Source: an uncultured Collinsella sp. (GTDB lineage Bacteria; Actinomycetota; Coriobacteriia; Coriobacteriales; Coriobacteriaceae). Taken from it: DNA of 13,801 nucleotides. This document shows positions 6,893 through 13,801 of the stretch, piece by piece (the first letter of the stretch is position 1; each line of letters begins with the position of its first letter). The stretch spans positions 1 to 13,801 of the forward strand of contig CAAECT010000153.1 of assembly GCA_900754435.1 (NCBI GenBank), given 5' to 3'. The position numbers and the translations under genes were made by a program. A model generated the notes under the pieces. That model was not told the origin of the DNA. It searched no databases and saw nothing but the letters and a program-made list of their open reading frames with translations.

Positions 6893-7981
6893 ATGGCACA
6901 TCGCTCCGTTATTCCGTTTGGCCCGCAGCACCCGGTGCTGCCCGAGCCGCTTCATCTGGATCTGGTGATCGAGGACGACCGCGTCATCGAGGCAATTCCG
7001 CAGATCGGCTTTGTGCACCGCGGACTCGAGAAGCTCACCGAAAAGCGTGATATGCACCAGTTTGGCTACATCGCCGAGCGCGTCTGCGGCATTTGCGCCG
7101 TGGGCCACAGCTGCGGCTATGCCAGCGCCTGCGAGCGCATGCTCGACATCGAGGTGCCCGGCCGCGTGCAGTATATCCGCACCATTTTGCACGAGCTTTC
7201 GCGCATTCACTCGCACCTGCTGTGGCTGGGCCTGCTCGCCGATGCCTTTGGCTTCGAGGCGCTGTTCTATCGGTCGTGGACCCTGCGCGAGCAGATTCTC
7301 AAGATCTTCGAGAGCACCTGCGGCGGCCGCGTGATCCTTTCGATTAACGAGATCGGCGGCCTTAAGCACGACATTGAGGACTCCGAGCTGGCCGGCATTG
7401 TCCAGACGCTTGACGCCATGCGCCCCGACTACGAGGCCCTGGTGCATACGTTTTTGGACGACGACAGCTGCGGCGAGCGCTTGCATGGCGTGGGCGTGAT
7501 CAGCAAGAAGGATGCGCTGGAGCTTTCGATGGTCGGCCCGTTCGGTCGCGCCTCGGGCGTGGACTACGACGTGCGCATGTTTGGCGACGGTGCCTATGCG
7601 GACCTGGCTGCGTTTGAGCCCATCGTTGCCACCGATGGAGACTGCTATGCTCGCTGCCAGGTGCGTTGTGCCGAGGTCACGCAGGCCATGGACATCATTA
7701 AGGAGCTTGTGGACAAGATCCCACACGACGGTATCGGCGGGCGCACCAAGCTTACGCCGGCCGACGGCGCGCGCGGCGAGGTTGTGATTGAGCAGCCGCG
7801 CGGCGAGGCGTATTACTATGTGCGCGGCAACGGCACCAAGAATCTGGACCGTTTTCGCGTGCGCACGCCGACGTCGCAAAACCTGGCAGGTCTGACGCAT
7901 GCGCTGCAGGGCGTACTCCTTGCCAACGTTCCCATGATTATCCTGACCATCGACCCCTGCATTAGCTGCACGGAAAGGTAG
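6893..7981 (+). CDS. Ech-type [NiFe] hydrogenase catalytic large subunit (EchE/NuoD-like)
   Basis: This 362-residue large subunit has an intact [NiFe] site. The N-terminal motif ERVCGIC gives Cys65 and Cys68, and the C-terminal motif DPCISCTER gives Cys356 and Cys359. This marks a true hydrogenase rather than complex I NuoD, which lacks these cysteines. Other family marks are PFGPQHP (8-14) and FVHRGLE (40-46). The protein stops right after the CTER motif, so there is no C-terminal peptide to cleave, as known for EchE and CooH. The role is 2H+ + 2e- to H2, and the reverse, at the cytoplasmic face, with electrons from the small subunit. The start is ATG 6893, with AGGAGG (6877-6882) 10 bases upstream inside the end of the previous gene. 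The next start is 7 bases after the stop. Direction of turnover in vivo is inferred. Confidence 0.95.
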   Translation: MAHRSVIPFGPQHPVLPEPLHLDLVIEDDRVIEAIPQIGFVHRGLEKLTEKRDMHQFGYIAERVCGICAVGHSCGYASACERMLDIEVPGRVQYIRTILHELSRIHSHLLWLGLLADAFGFEALFYRSWTLREQILKIFESTCGGRVILSINEIGGLKHDIEDSELAGIVQTLDAMRPDYEALVHTFLDDDSCGERLHGVGVISKKDALELSMVGPFGRASGVDYDVRMFGDGAYADLAAFEPIVATDGDCYARCQVRCAEVTQAMDIIKELVDKIPHDGIGGRTKLTPADGARGEVVIEQPRGEAYYYVRGNGTKNLDRFRVRTPTSQNLAGLTHALQGVLLANVPMIILTIDPCISCTER

Positions 7982-7988
7982 GCGCGGC

Positions 7989-8330
7989 ATGAGTTTGCTG
8001 ACATTTGCCAAGACGGCCTTGGGCTCTATGGTCAAGCAGCCGGTTACGGTGTGCTATCCGCAGGAGAAGCTCGCGGCGCCCGAGCGCTTGCGCGGGCATA
8101 TCGTCAACGACATGGACGTGTGTATCTGCTGCGGCATGTGTGCGCGTCGCTGTCCGGCGGGCGCGCTCGCAGTCGATCGCAAGGGTGGAACGTGGTCGAT
8201 CGACCCGTATGCCTGCGTGGTGTGCGGTGAGTGCATCGAGAGCTGCCCCAAGCACTGCCTGACTATGGACACCGCCCGCACCCCAGTCGCAGCGGACAAG
8301 ACTCCCACAGTAGAAACCAAGCCGGAATAG
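7989..8330 (+). CDS. Ech-type hydrogenase ferredoxin-like subunit (EchF/NuoI-like), 2x[4Fe-4S]
   Basis: This 113-residue polyferredoxin-type subunit has two classic C-x2-C-x2-C-x3-C-P motifs: Cys45/48/51/55 and Cys76/79/82/86. It would hold two [4Fe-4S] clusters linking an external electron donor, in Ech enzymes soluble reduced ferredoxin, to the small-subunit cluster. An additional Cys47 sits inside the first motif (CICCGMC). The N-terminal about 40 residues form a short amphipathic lead that family members use to dock on the NuoH-like membrane part. The C-terminal about 20 residues are polar and look disordered. The start is ATG 7989; GAAAGG about 10 bases upstream lies within the end of the large-subunit gene. 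It is the last gene of the operon and is followed directly by a strong hairpin. No hyp maturation or ferredoxin genes are adjacent. Confidence 0.93.
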   Translation: MSLLTFAKTALGSMVKQPVTVCYPQEKLAAPERLRGHIVNDMDVCICCGMCARRCPAGALAVDRKGGTWSIDPYACVVCGECIESCPKHCLTMDTARTPVAADKTPTVETKPE

Positions 8331-8340
8331 CGCTGGAATA

Positions 8341-8389
8341 GGGCCGGTGGGGCAAAAATGCCCCATCGGCCCCGCGCTTAAACGCGCGG
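8341..8389 (+). terminator. Strong hairpin(s) ending the hydrogenase operon
   Basis: A 14-bp stem (8341-8354 with 8359-8372, one G-U pair) and loop AAAA begin 11 bases after the last hydrogenase stop. A second small hairpin, CCGCGC/GCGCGG (8372-8377 with 8384-8389), follows and competes for one base. There is no T-run after the stem, so it may be a weak intrinsic terminator, a processing or mRNA-stabilising structure, or Rho-assisted. Confidence 0.65.
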
Positions 8390-8404
8390 TTGGGCCGCCA
8401 CGAA

Positions 8405-8558
8405 CAAAGCTATGCCGGATTACGGGGCTGGATAGCGAATCTCCGACCATACAGAAAATCGCAAAAACAAAACCGCAGGTAGATAGCCTGCCGTTTTTCA
8501 AAAAATGAGGGTATGGATGAGGGCCCCGACTTTTGCCCCGTAATCCGGCATAGTTTTG
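8405..8558. repeat. Nested inverted-repeat element (24-bp arms, MITE-like or structured intergenic element)
   Basis: The outer arms are 8405-8428 and 8535-8558. Their inner 19 bases (CTATGCCGGATTACGGGGC and its exact complement) match perfectly and the full 24 bp carry one mismatch. Inside are two further co-axial pairings: CCATAC/GTATGG (8447-8452 with 8511-8516) and AAAACcGCAGG/CCTGCcGTTTT (8469-8479 with 8487-8497) around loop TAGATAG. The whole can therefore fold as one long imperfect hairpin. The centre has T-rich tracts on either strand and could act as a two-way terminator. No coding frame is credible within it, and no clear target duplication flanks it. Possible identities are a MITE, a lineage-specific intergenic repeat, a structured RNA, or an invertible segment. 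The structure itself is certain; its nature is not. Confidence 0.8.
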
Positions 8559-8663
8559 AAATGGCACCATACCCGTAACAGCTCCTGATCCCCCAAGGAC
8601 GGAGGAAAGTGGGTCATTTTTGCCTGATGGCTCCGAGTCGCACCCGTTTTCCTGCGAAAACGC

Positions 8664-8797
8664 CGTGTCTCAACTTTGGTGAGACATTTGTCTCACGCTC
8701 AAAACCGAATCTGGAACATGTGTCACCTGCCCTAATTGTGTCTCATTCCGTAACTTTAGGCTGATGCAAGGTCTGAGACCGCGAGAAGGGAGACACG
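8664..8797 (+). promoter_or_regulatory. TGTCTCA/TGAGACA half-site array in the adhesin leader
   Basis: TGTCTCA occurs at 8666-8672, 8689-8695 and 8739-8745, and its complement TGAGACA at 8680-8686. Related sites are the palindrome GGTCTGAGACC (8770-8780) and GGAGACA (8789-8795). Adjacent copies form inverted repeats with 7-bp and 2-bp spacers. The last copy overlaps the ribosome site GGGAG just before ATG 8798. The 8-base CGTGTCTC at 8664-8671 and the 7-base GTGTCTC at 8738-8744 are exact complements of GAGACACG at 8790-8797 (all 8 bases and its first 7). It may be an operator array, a leader that masks the ribosome site, or both. Confidence 0.5.
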
Positions 8798-11700
8798 ATG
8801 GGTAAGTACACGAGGGGTCTCTTGGCGGTGATACTGGCCGTAGTGCTGGTGTTGCCAGCCGCAGCATTCGCCATGCTGCCCGAGGCCAACGCCAGGTCCA
8901 GCACAGGAATGGACGGACCGATAATGACCGGAAAGGTCGCCGACCCCGACACCAGCGGTCGCTGGGAAATCTGGGCGGCAGGCCACGGTGGCAATAAGGT
9001 AACGACCCAAAACGTCGGTCGAATCTGGACCGACAAGACGGTCAAGGCAACCGAGGAAAACGAAGAGTCGGACTTTTTGACCACGCTTTCGGCGATGTCC
9101 TCGACGTCTAATTCAACCGTGACGGTCACCACGCCGCTTGACATCGTGATGGTGCTGGATGCCTCTGGCTCGATGGATGATCCTATGGGTGGCGGAGATT
9201 CCACCAAGCGTATCGATGCACTGAAGAGCGCTGCGAACAGCTTTATCAATACCATTGCCAAGCAAAACGAGGGTATCGAGGGTGTCGATAGGCAGCACAG
9301 GGTTGCCATTGTTAAGTTTGCGGGTGATAAGACCAATAAGGTCGGCAATGACCAGTACAAGAAAGGGCAATTTTGGTACAACAACTCGCAGGTGATGAAG
9401 GGTTTGACCGATTGCTCTGGCGGCAACGTGAAAGTTCTTGAGGATACAGTTGCTGGAATCAAACCAAGCGGTGCCACGCGTGCCGACTATGGTCTGGAAC
9501 TGGCCGGGGATATCACTTCTGGCCGCGCAGATGCCAAGAAGATCGTTGTGTTCTTTACCGACGGCAAGCCAACGAGCTTCAGCGAGTTTGATTCTGACGT
9601 CGCCATGGGTGCCGTGACGGCTGCCAAGAAGATGAAGGATGGCAAAGCCACCGTTTATACCATCGGCATCTTTAGTGGAGCGGACCCCGCTGACGATCCC
9701 TCGAAAGAGGGGACAAGCGACGTCAACAAGTTTATGCACGCCGTGTCGAGTAATTATCCCGATGCCACGTCGTATGCGAGCGACAAGCTTGGCACACGCG
9801 CGGAAAACTCCGACTACTACAAGTCGGCGACCAACGCCGAAGAGCTCAAGAAGGTCTTCGACGACATCTCACAGGCCATCACATCGGAGGCGCCTTATCC
9901 GACCGAAATCCATAAGGGCTACGACGAGACCAAGTCCGGCTACATTACGTTTACCGACGAGCTGGGCGACTTTATGCAGGTCGACGGATTTACCGAAGTC
10001 GTCATCAACGGCACGCCGTTTACCGAGGCGAGCAAGACGTTCAACAAAGAAACCAATACCGACACATACGAGTTCACCGGCAAGGCAAAAGACCTGCTCA
10101 TCACCGTGCAGCGTGCTGGCGCTGACAATCCCCAGAAGGGCGATATTGTAACGGTTAACATTCCTGCGTCGTTGATTCCGCTGAGCCACTTTAAGACCGT
10201 AGACGGCAAGCTTTCGGTCGACAACGTTAAGCCCATTCAGGTGAAGTATGCCTCGAGCGTGAAGAGCGCCGCACTTGACAACCTGTTTACGCCCGAGAAG
10301 GTCACGGGGCTCAAGGACTACATCGAGCATAATACGACTGTCGTTGACGGCACCAAGACCGTGAGCTTCTACGCGAACAAGTGGAGCGGTGGTGCGTTGG
10401 GTGATACGGTTGCGACCTTTGAGCCGGCCGACACCAACCGCTACTACTACTTCCAGAAGCAGACTCCCATTTACACGGACAAGGACTGCACACAGCCCGC
10501 AAAGAATTCACTGGCAGATACCGGCACCTATTACTACAAGGATGAGTTTGAGGAGCAGGGCGAGAACGGCGAGGCCAAGCCCGCCACCACCGTCATCGAG
10601 TTTATCGGCGGCGACGCTGCGAAGTTTGACGGCGCTATTGTTGCCGACGAGGGCGGCAACCTTTCGTTTAGCGTGGGAACCGCGCGCCTAGCCTTTATCG
10701 ACGAGCTCCACACCACCAAGGAGAGTGTGGGCGACAACAACACTGGCACCGCGACCGACGTTCTCAACCCCAAGTGGAACAACATGTCCGCCAAGGCGGC
10801 CGCGACGCATGTCAATTCCTACCTGGGCAACAACGGCAAGATCAGCTTTGCGTATGACATGACGCCGGCAATGGTGAACACCAAAGCCAGCTTTGGTCTA
10901 ACCAAGGTGCTCGAGGGCCGCGACTGGAGGGATACTGACGCGTTTGAGTTTGGCCTGACGTCCGAGAACGGCGCCCCGATGCCTGCGACTACGACTGCGA
11001 TCGTGCGCAAGGCTGACCTGGACGACAAGGGCAAGGCTGTCATCGACTTCGGCACGGTCGAATACACCGAACCTGGCACGTACGTCTACAAGGTCAGTGA
11101 AAAGCACGCCGGGACCACGATTGACGGCATCGCCTACAGCGGTAACGTCGCGGAGATCACCGTGACGGTGAAGCCCAATAAGAAGGGCGAACTGAGCGCT
11201 GACGTGAAGGCGACCTCGGGTGAGACCGAGTTCAAGAACGCCTACGCTACGAATCCTGTTGAGTCCAGCGTAACCAGTCAGATTGCCGTGACCAAGTCTC
11301 TGACCGGGCGCGACCTTACGGTCGGTGAGTTCAGCTTTGAGCTGCGCGAGATTAAGGATGAGGACTCTGAGCTTATCGAGACCGTTAAGAACGCTGCCGA
11401 CGGCAAGGTGACGTTCAGTGCCATCAAGTACACCGAGATCGGCCAGCACACCTACAAGCTGCATGAGGTTAAGGGCAACTCCGGCGGTATTGACTACGAT
11501 GACGCGGTCTACACCATCGTGACGACCATCGCCGATAACGGCAAGGGCCAGCTGGTTGCCACGCACGAGCTGAAGGACGCCAAGGACGTCAAGAGCATCG
11601 AGTTCAAGAACGCCTACACCACGAATGCTACCGAGGCATCGCTTGCGGGTATCAAGAATCTGCAGGTTGACGACGCTCTGACCCCGGCTGATATCACCGG

Positions 11701-13801
11701 CAAGTTCACCTTTACCGTGACCGGTGAAGAGGGCGCACCTATGCCTGCGAGCACGAGCGTGCACAACGACGTTGACGGCAAGGTCGACTTTGGCAAGATT
11801 ACCTTTACGCTCGACGACCTTAACAAGGCTGTGGGTGAGAAGCCCGAGAAGCGCGAGCACACCTTTACCTACACCGTGACCGAGTCCGGTGAGGTCGCTG
11901 GCGTGACCAACGACGCTAAGCCGTCGCGCGAGGTTTCCTTCACCGTGACCGATGACGGCAAGGGGAATCTGCGCGTATCCCGCAAGCCGGACGGTGATGC
12001 GGCCTTCACGTTCACCAATACCTATAACGTGACGCCTGTCGAGACGAGCGTCACCGACCAGATCACCGCGAACAAGGTCCTGACCGGGCGTGAGCTCAAG
12101 GAAGGCGAGTTCTCCTTCGAGCTCGTCGAGGGCGATAAGGTTGTCGCTACCGGCACTAACGCTGCCGACGGCGCGATCACGATGGGCAAGGTCGCATACG
12201 ACAAGCCCGGCAAGCACGCCTACACGCTGCGCGAGATCAAGGGCGGAACCACCAGCAAGGGCATCACCTACAGTGACGCCAAGTACACCATCGAGACCAC
12301 CATCACGGACAACGGCGACGGCACCCTCAAGGCCGAGCATGTCCTGAAGGACGCCACGGCTGCGACTTTCAAGAACACCTACAGCGTGGCCCCGCTCGAT
12401 GCGGAGCTCGACTTTGACCTGAGCAAGGTCATCAGCGGCCGCGACTGGACGGATGGGGACGAGTTCAGCTTTACCATCACCGCCCCCGAAGACGCCCCAC
12501 TGCCCGATCCCGCAACCGTAACCGTGAGCAAGAAGGACGCGAAGGACGGCATTGCCGCCATCAAGTTCGGCAAGATTCACTACGCTGCCGCCGGAACCTA
12601 TAAGTACGAGATTCGCGAGAACGCGGGCAGCACGGTCGGCATGACGTATGACGCGCATGTCGCAACCGCCGAAGTGACCGTGACCGAGAACGGCGATGGC
12701 AGCCTGACCGCCAACGTCACCAAGAAGGAAAACGGACGCTTTACCAACACGTACCGCACTGAGCTTAACTACACCGCTGCCGGCGGTCTGTGGCTCAGCA
12801 AGTATCTGGATGGCCGCCCCATGACCGAGGGTCAGTTCACCTTTACCGTGACACCTGCTGACGACGCTTCGGCTCGCGCGCTCGGTCTGCTGCCCGGGGC
12901 TAATAGCTTCAAGTCCCCCGCAGCGGCAGAGGCAACGGTCGGACTGATCGACATTCTGGCTGGTCATGAGGTTATATTTACGCAGGCTGACGCCGGCAAG
13001 ACCTTTACGTACATCGTGGCCGAGAAGAACGACGACCAGCCCGGTTACACCTACGACGACGCCGTGCGCACGGTGACGATCGCCATCGCCGACGACACCG
13101 CCGGCACGCTCACTGCTACGACGACCGTTTCCGGCGGTCCCGAGGGCACGCATGAGACGGTCCACAAGAGTGGCGAGAACAAGGTCGAGAAGGCCCTGGT
13201 GCCGTTCCACAACAGTTACAGCGCTACGACCAACACGCCTGGTGGTACCGCTGCTCAGGTCGTTGCCACCAAGACTCTGACCGGTCGCCCGATGGCCGAC
13301 GGCGAGTTCTGGTTCGGCATCGCCTATCAGGGTGAGCTTGTGGCATACGAAAACCTCAAGCCCAATATCGGCGGGCACGTGAGCTTTGATACGCTGCACT
13401 ACGACACCAAGATGCTTGCTAATCTTGAGGCTGCTGGGCTTGCTTATCGTACCGATAAGGACGGCAAGCTTGCCTGGACCATTAACTACACGGCCTACGA
13501 AGATTTATTCGGGCTGCCGAATGGCGTTTCCGCTACAACGTGGAGCTTTGGCTTTAAGGTTATCGTCGTCGACAACGGTGACGGTACCCTGACGGCGACG
13601 GTCGACTACGGCGGCGTCGAGCCCTTGTTCGAGAACGTCTACGGCGCCGACGCCGTGGATGCTGCGCTCACCGGTACTAAGAAGCTCCAGGTTGCCGAGG
13701 GCCTGACCCCGGCCGACATCACGGGTAAGTTCACCTTTACCGTGACCGCCGACGAGGCAGGTGCCCCGATGCCCGAGCGCACGACCGTAACCAACGACGC
13801 A
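8798..13801 (+). CDS. Giant secreted von Willebrand A / isopeptide-domain surface adhesin or pilus tip protein, 3' truncated
   Basis: The frame is open for 1668 codons and leaves the window without a stop. A signal peptide comes first: basic MGKYTR, hydrophobic 7-19, and cleavage likely after AFA (25) or ANA (32). A von Willebrand A domain follows at about 115-340 with a full MIDAS metal site: Asp121/Ser123/Ser125 in DASGSMD, Thr227, and Asp255 in FFTDGKP. Residues about 340-695 are a region of unclear fold with a Tyr-rich patch (RYYYFQ). From about 698 to the end are at least eight tandem Spy0128/FctA-type isopeptide domains, seven complete. Each runs from a Lys in a TKxLxGR-like strand to FxNxY. 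By family, Lys-Asn self-crosslinks harden such stalks, and the MIDAS domain binds host ligands. The start is ATG 8798 with GGGAG 5 bases upstream. A sortase signal is expected beyond the window but not seen. No sortase gene is present here. Confidence 0.9.
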   Translation, partial: MGKYTRGLLAVILAVVLVLPAAAFAMLPEANARSSTGMDGPIMTGKVADPDTSGRWEIWAAGHGGNKVTTQNVGRIWTDKTVKATEENEESDFLTTLSAMSSTSNSTVTVTTPLDIVMVLDASGSMDDPMGGGDSTKRIDALKSAANSFINTIAKQNEGIEGVDRQHRVAIVKFAGDKTNKVGNDQYKKGQFWYNNSQVMKGLTDCSGGNVKVLEDTVAGIKPSGATRADYGLELAGDITSGRADAKKIVVFFTDGKPTSFSEFDSDVAMGAVTAAKKMKDGKATVYTIGIFSGADPADDPSKEGTSDVNKFMHAVSSNYPDATSYASDKLGTRAENSDYYKSATNAEELKKVFDDISQAITSEAPYPTEIHKGYDETKSGYITFTDELGDFMQVDGFTEVVINGTPFTEASKTFNKETNTDTYEFTGKAKDLLITVQRAGADNPQKGDIVTVNIPASLIPLSHFKTVDGKLSVDNVKPIQVKYASSVKSAALDNLFTPEKVTGLKDYIEHNTTVVDGTKTVSFYANKWSGGALGDTVATFEPADTNRYYYFQKQTPIYTDKDCTQPAKNSLADTGTYYYKDEFEEQGENGEAKPATTVIEFIGGDAAKFDGAIVADEGGNLSFSVGTARLAFIDELHTTKESVGDNNTGTATDVLNPKWNNMSAKAAATHVNSYLGNNGKISFAYDMTPAMVNTKASFGLTKVLEGRDWRDTDAFEFGLTSENGAPMPATTTAIVRKADLDDKGKAVIDFGTVEYTEPGTYVYKVSEKHAGTTIDGIAYSGNVAEITVTVKPNKKGELSADVKATSGETEFKNAYATNPVESSVTSQIAVTKSLTGRDLTVGEFSFELREIKDEDSELIETVKNAADGKVTFSAIKYTEIGQHTYKLHEVKGNSGGIDYDDAVYTIVTTIADNGKGQLVATHELKDAKDVKSIEFKNAYTTNATEASLAGIKNLQVDDALTPADITGKFTFTVTGEEGAPMPASTSVHNDVDGKVDFGKITFTLDDLNKAVGEKPEKREHTFTYTVTESGEVAGVTNDAKPSREVSFTVTDDGKGNLRVSRKPDGDAAFTFTNTYNVTPVETSVTDQITANKVLTGRELKEGEFSFELVEGDKVVATGTNAADGAITMGKVAYDKPGKHAYTLREIKGGTTSKGITYSDAKYTIETTITDNGDGTLKAEHVLKDATAATFKNTYSVAPLDAELDFDLSKVISGRDWTDGDEFSFTITAPEDAPLPDPATVTVSKKDAKDGIAAIKFGKIHYAAAGTYKYEIRENAGSTVGMTYDAHVATAEVTVTENGDGSLTANVTKKENGRFTNTYRTELNYTAAGGLWLSKYLDGRPMTEGQFTFTVTPADDASARALGLLPGANSFKSPAAAEATVGLIDILAGHEVIFTQADAGKTFTYIVAEKNDDQPGYTYDDAVRTVTIAIADDTAGTLTATTTVSGGPEGTHETVHKSGENKVEKALVPFHNSYSATTNTPGGTAAQVVATKTLTGRPMADGEFWFGIAYQGELVAYENLKPNIGGHVSFDTLHYDTKMLANLEAAGLAYRTDKDGKLAWTINYTAYEDLFGLPNGVSATTWSFGFKVIVVDNGDGTLTATVDYGGVEPLFENVYGADAVDAALTGTKKLQVAEGLTPADITGKFTFTVTADEAGAPMPERTTVTNDA
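10880..13801 (+). repeat. Tandem isopeptide-domain array within the adhesin
   Basis: Repeat boundaries, approximate: R1 10880-11246, R2 11247-11618, R3 11619-12026, R4 12027-12383, R5 12384-12755, R6 12756-13220, R7 13221-13643, R8 13644 to the end (partial). Putative crosslink Lys/Asn pairs are 703/814, 833/938, 953/1074, 1093/1193, 1210/1317, 1335/1472 and 1492/1613. The likely catalytic Glu are 768, 890, 1029, 1146, 1274, 1409 and, less surely, 1568. Repeat types recur: R1 and R5 share GRDW, R2 and R4 share SVTxQI and LTGR, R3 and R8 share LTPADITGKFTFTVT. Pairings are inferred from the family pattern. Confidence 0.8.

Larger units (their letters stand above)
8331..8797. other. Intergenic region between hydrogenase operon and adhesin gene
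   Basis: This stretch of 467 bases has no supportable gene. In order it holds the operon-end hairpins, the nested inverted-repeat element, a small hairpin CGTTTTC/GAAAACG (8645-8651 with 8656-8662), and an array of TGTCTCA-type half-sites leading to the adhesin start. No convincing sigma-70 promoter was found for the adhesin; the -10-like TAACTT at 8751-8756 lacks a -35. Confidence 0.6.

Noticed and set aside
6893..7981. Reading this cluster as part of respiratory complex I (nuo)
   Set aside because: The NuoD-like subunit has both Cys-x2-Cys NiFe motifs, and NuoE/F/G/A/J/K/M/N are absent, so it is a group 4 hydrogenase.
6740..8035. 431-codon open frame on the - strand opposite the large hydrogenase subunit
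   Set aside because: It is antisense to a gene with complete catalytic motifs and spans two operon junctions; there is no ribosome site or recognisable domain.
2677..8330. A formate hydrogenlyase (hyc/hyf) operon
   Set aside because: No formate dehydrogenase gene, and none of the extra HyfD/E/F-type membrane subunits are present. The order and subunit count fit Ech better.
8475..8498. Stand-alone intrinsic terminator GCAGG/CCTGC followed by CGTTTTT
   Set aside because: It is part of the nested inverted-repeat element, with only a 5-bp GC core. It is not listed separately because no transcript is known to end there.
7962..8570. 202-codon open frame on the - strand across the operon end and inverted-repeat element
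   Set aside because: It runs through a terminator hairpin, both arms of the nested repeat and the ferredoxin-like gene, with no protein features. It is best explained as chance.
8666..8779. Site-specific invertible promoter bounded by TGTCTCA and TGAGAC
   Set aside because: Seven-base arms repeated in several orientations fit an operator or leader array better than recombination ends, and no recombinase gene is in view.
10898..13399. 833-codon open frame on the - strand opposite the adhesin stalk
   Set aside because: The stalk's repeated codon pattern keeps the opposite strand free of stops. The translation shows no family motif, and the + strand repeats are clear.

Overview
This GC-rich window most resembles a gut member of the Coriobacteriia, with Collinsella as the best guess. 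That assignment rests on base composition, strong GC preference at third codon positions, the gene mix and the protein style. No rRNA or other marker gene confirms it. No tRNA, rRNA, CRISPR array or complete insertion sequence was seen, and every supported gene lies on the + strand.

Bases 2-1651 hold the 3' part of a large flavin/FeS/FAD oxidoreductase of the 2,4-dienoyl-CoA reductase (FadH) / Old Yellow Enzyme fusion family, closed by a clear intrinsic terminator. An AT-rich intergenic stretch with small palindromes and an extended -10 element (about 1830-2091) leads to a short protein with two helix-turn-helix segments. It resembles OrfA of IS3/IS150 elements but has no transposase partner, and it has its own terminator.

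Bases 2677-8330 hold a tight five-gene operon for an energy-converting, membrane-bound group 4 (Ech-type) [NiFe] hydrogenase. In order these are: a 960-residue protein in which the antiporter-like subunit (EchA/NuoL-like) and the NuoH-like membrane anchor (EchB) are one polypeptide; the small subunit (EchC/NuoB-like); a NuoC-like subunit (EchD) with a long alanine-rich tail; the catalytic large subunit (EchE/NuoD-like) with all four NiFe-binding cysteines; and a 2x[4Fe-4S] ferredoxin-like subunit (EchF/NuoI-like). Together they would pass electrons from reduced ferredoxin to protons, make H2, and couple this to ion pumping. No hyp maturation genes are in the window.

The 467-bp gap at 8331-8797 is unusually structured. 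It holds a strong terminator hairpin, a nested inverted-repeat element of about 154 bp with 24-bp arms (one mismatch), and an array of TGTCTCA/TGAGACA half-sites, two of which can pair with the ribosome-binding region of the next gene. That gene (8798 to the window end, still open) encodes a very large secreted adhesin or pilin: signal peptide, von Willebrand A domain with an intact MIDAS, a middle region, and at least eight tandem Spy0128/FctA-type isopeptide domains. The C-terminal anchor lies beyond the window.

The most notable items are the fused EchA-EchB subunit, the nested inverted-repeat element, the repeated-motif leader of the adhesin gene, and the adhesin's higher-order domain repeat.
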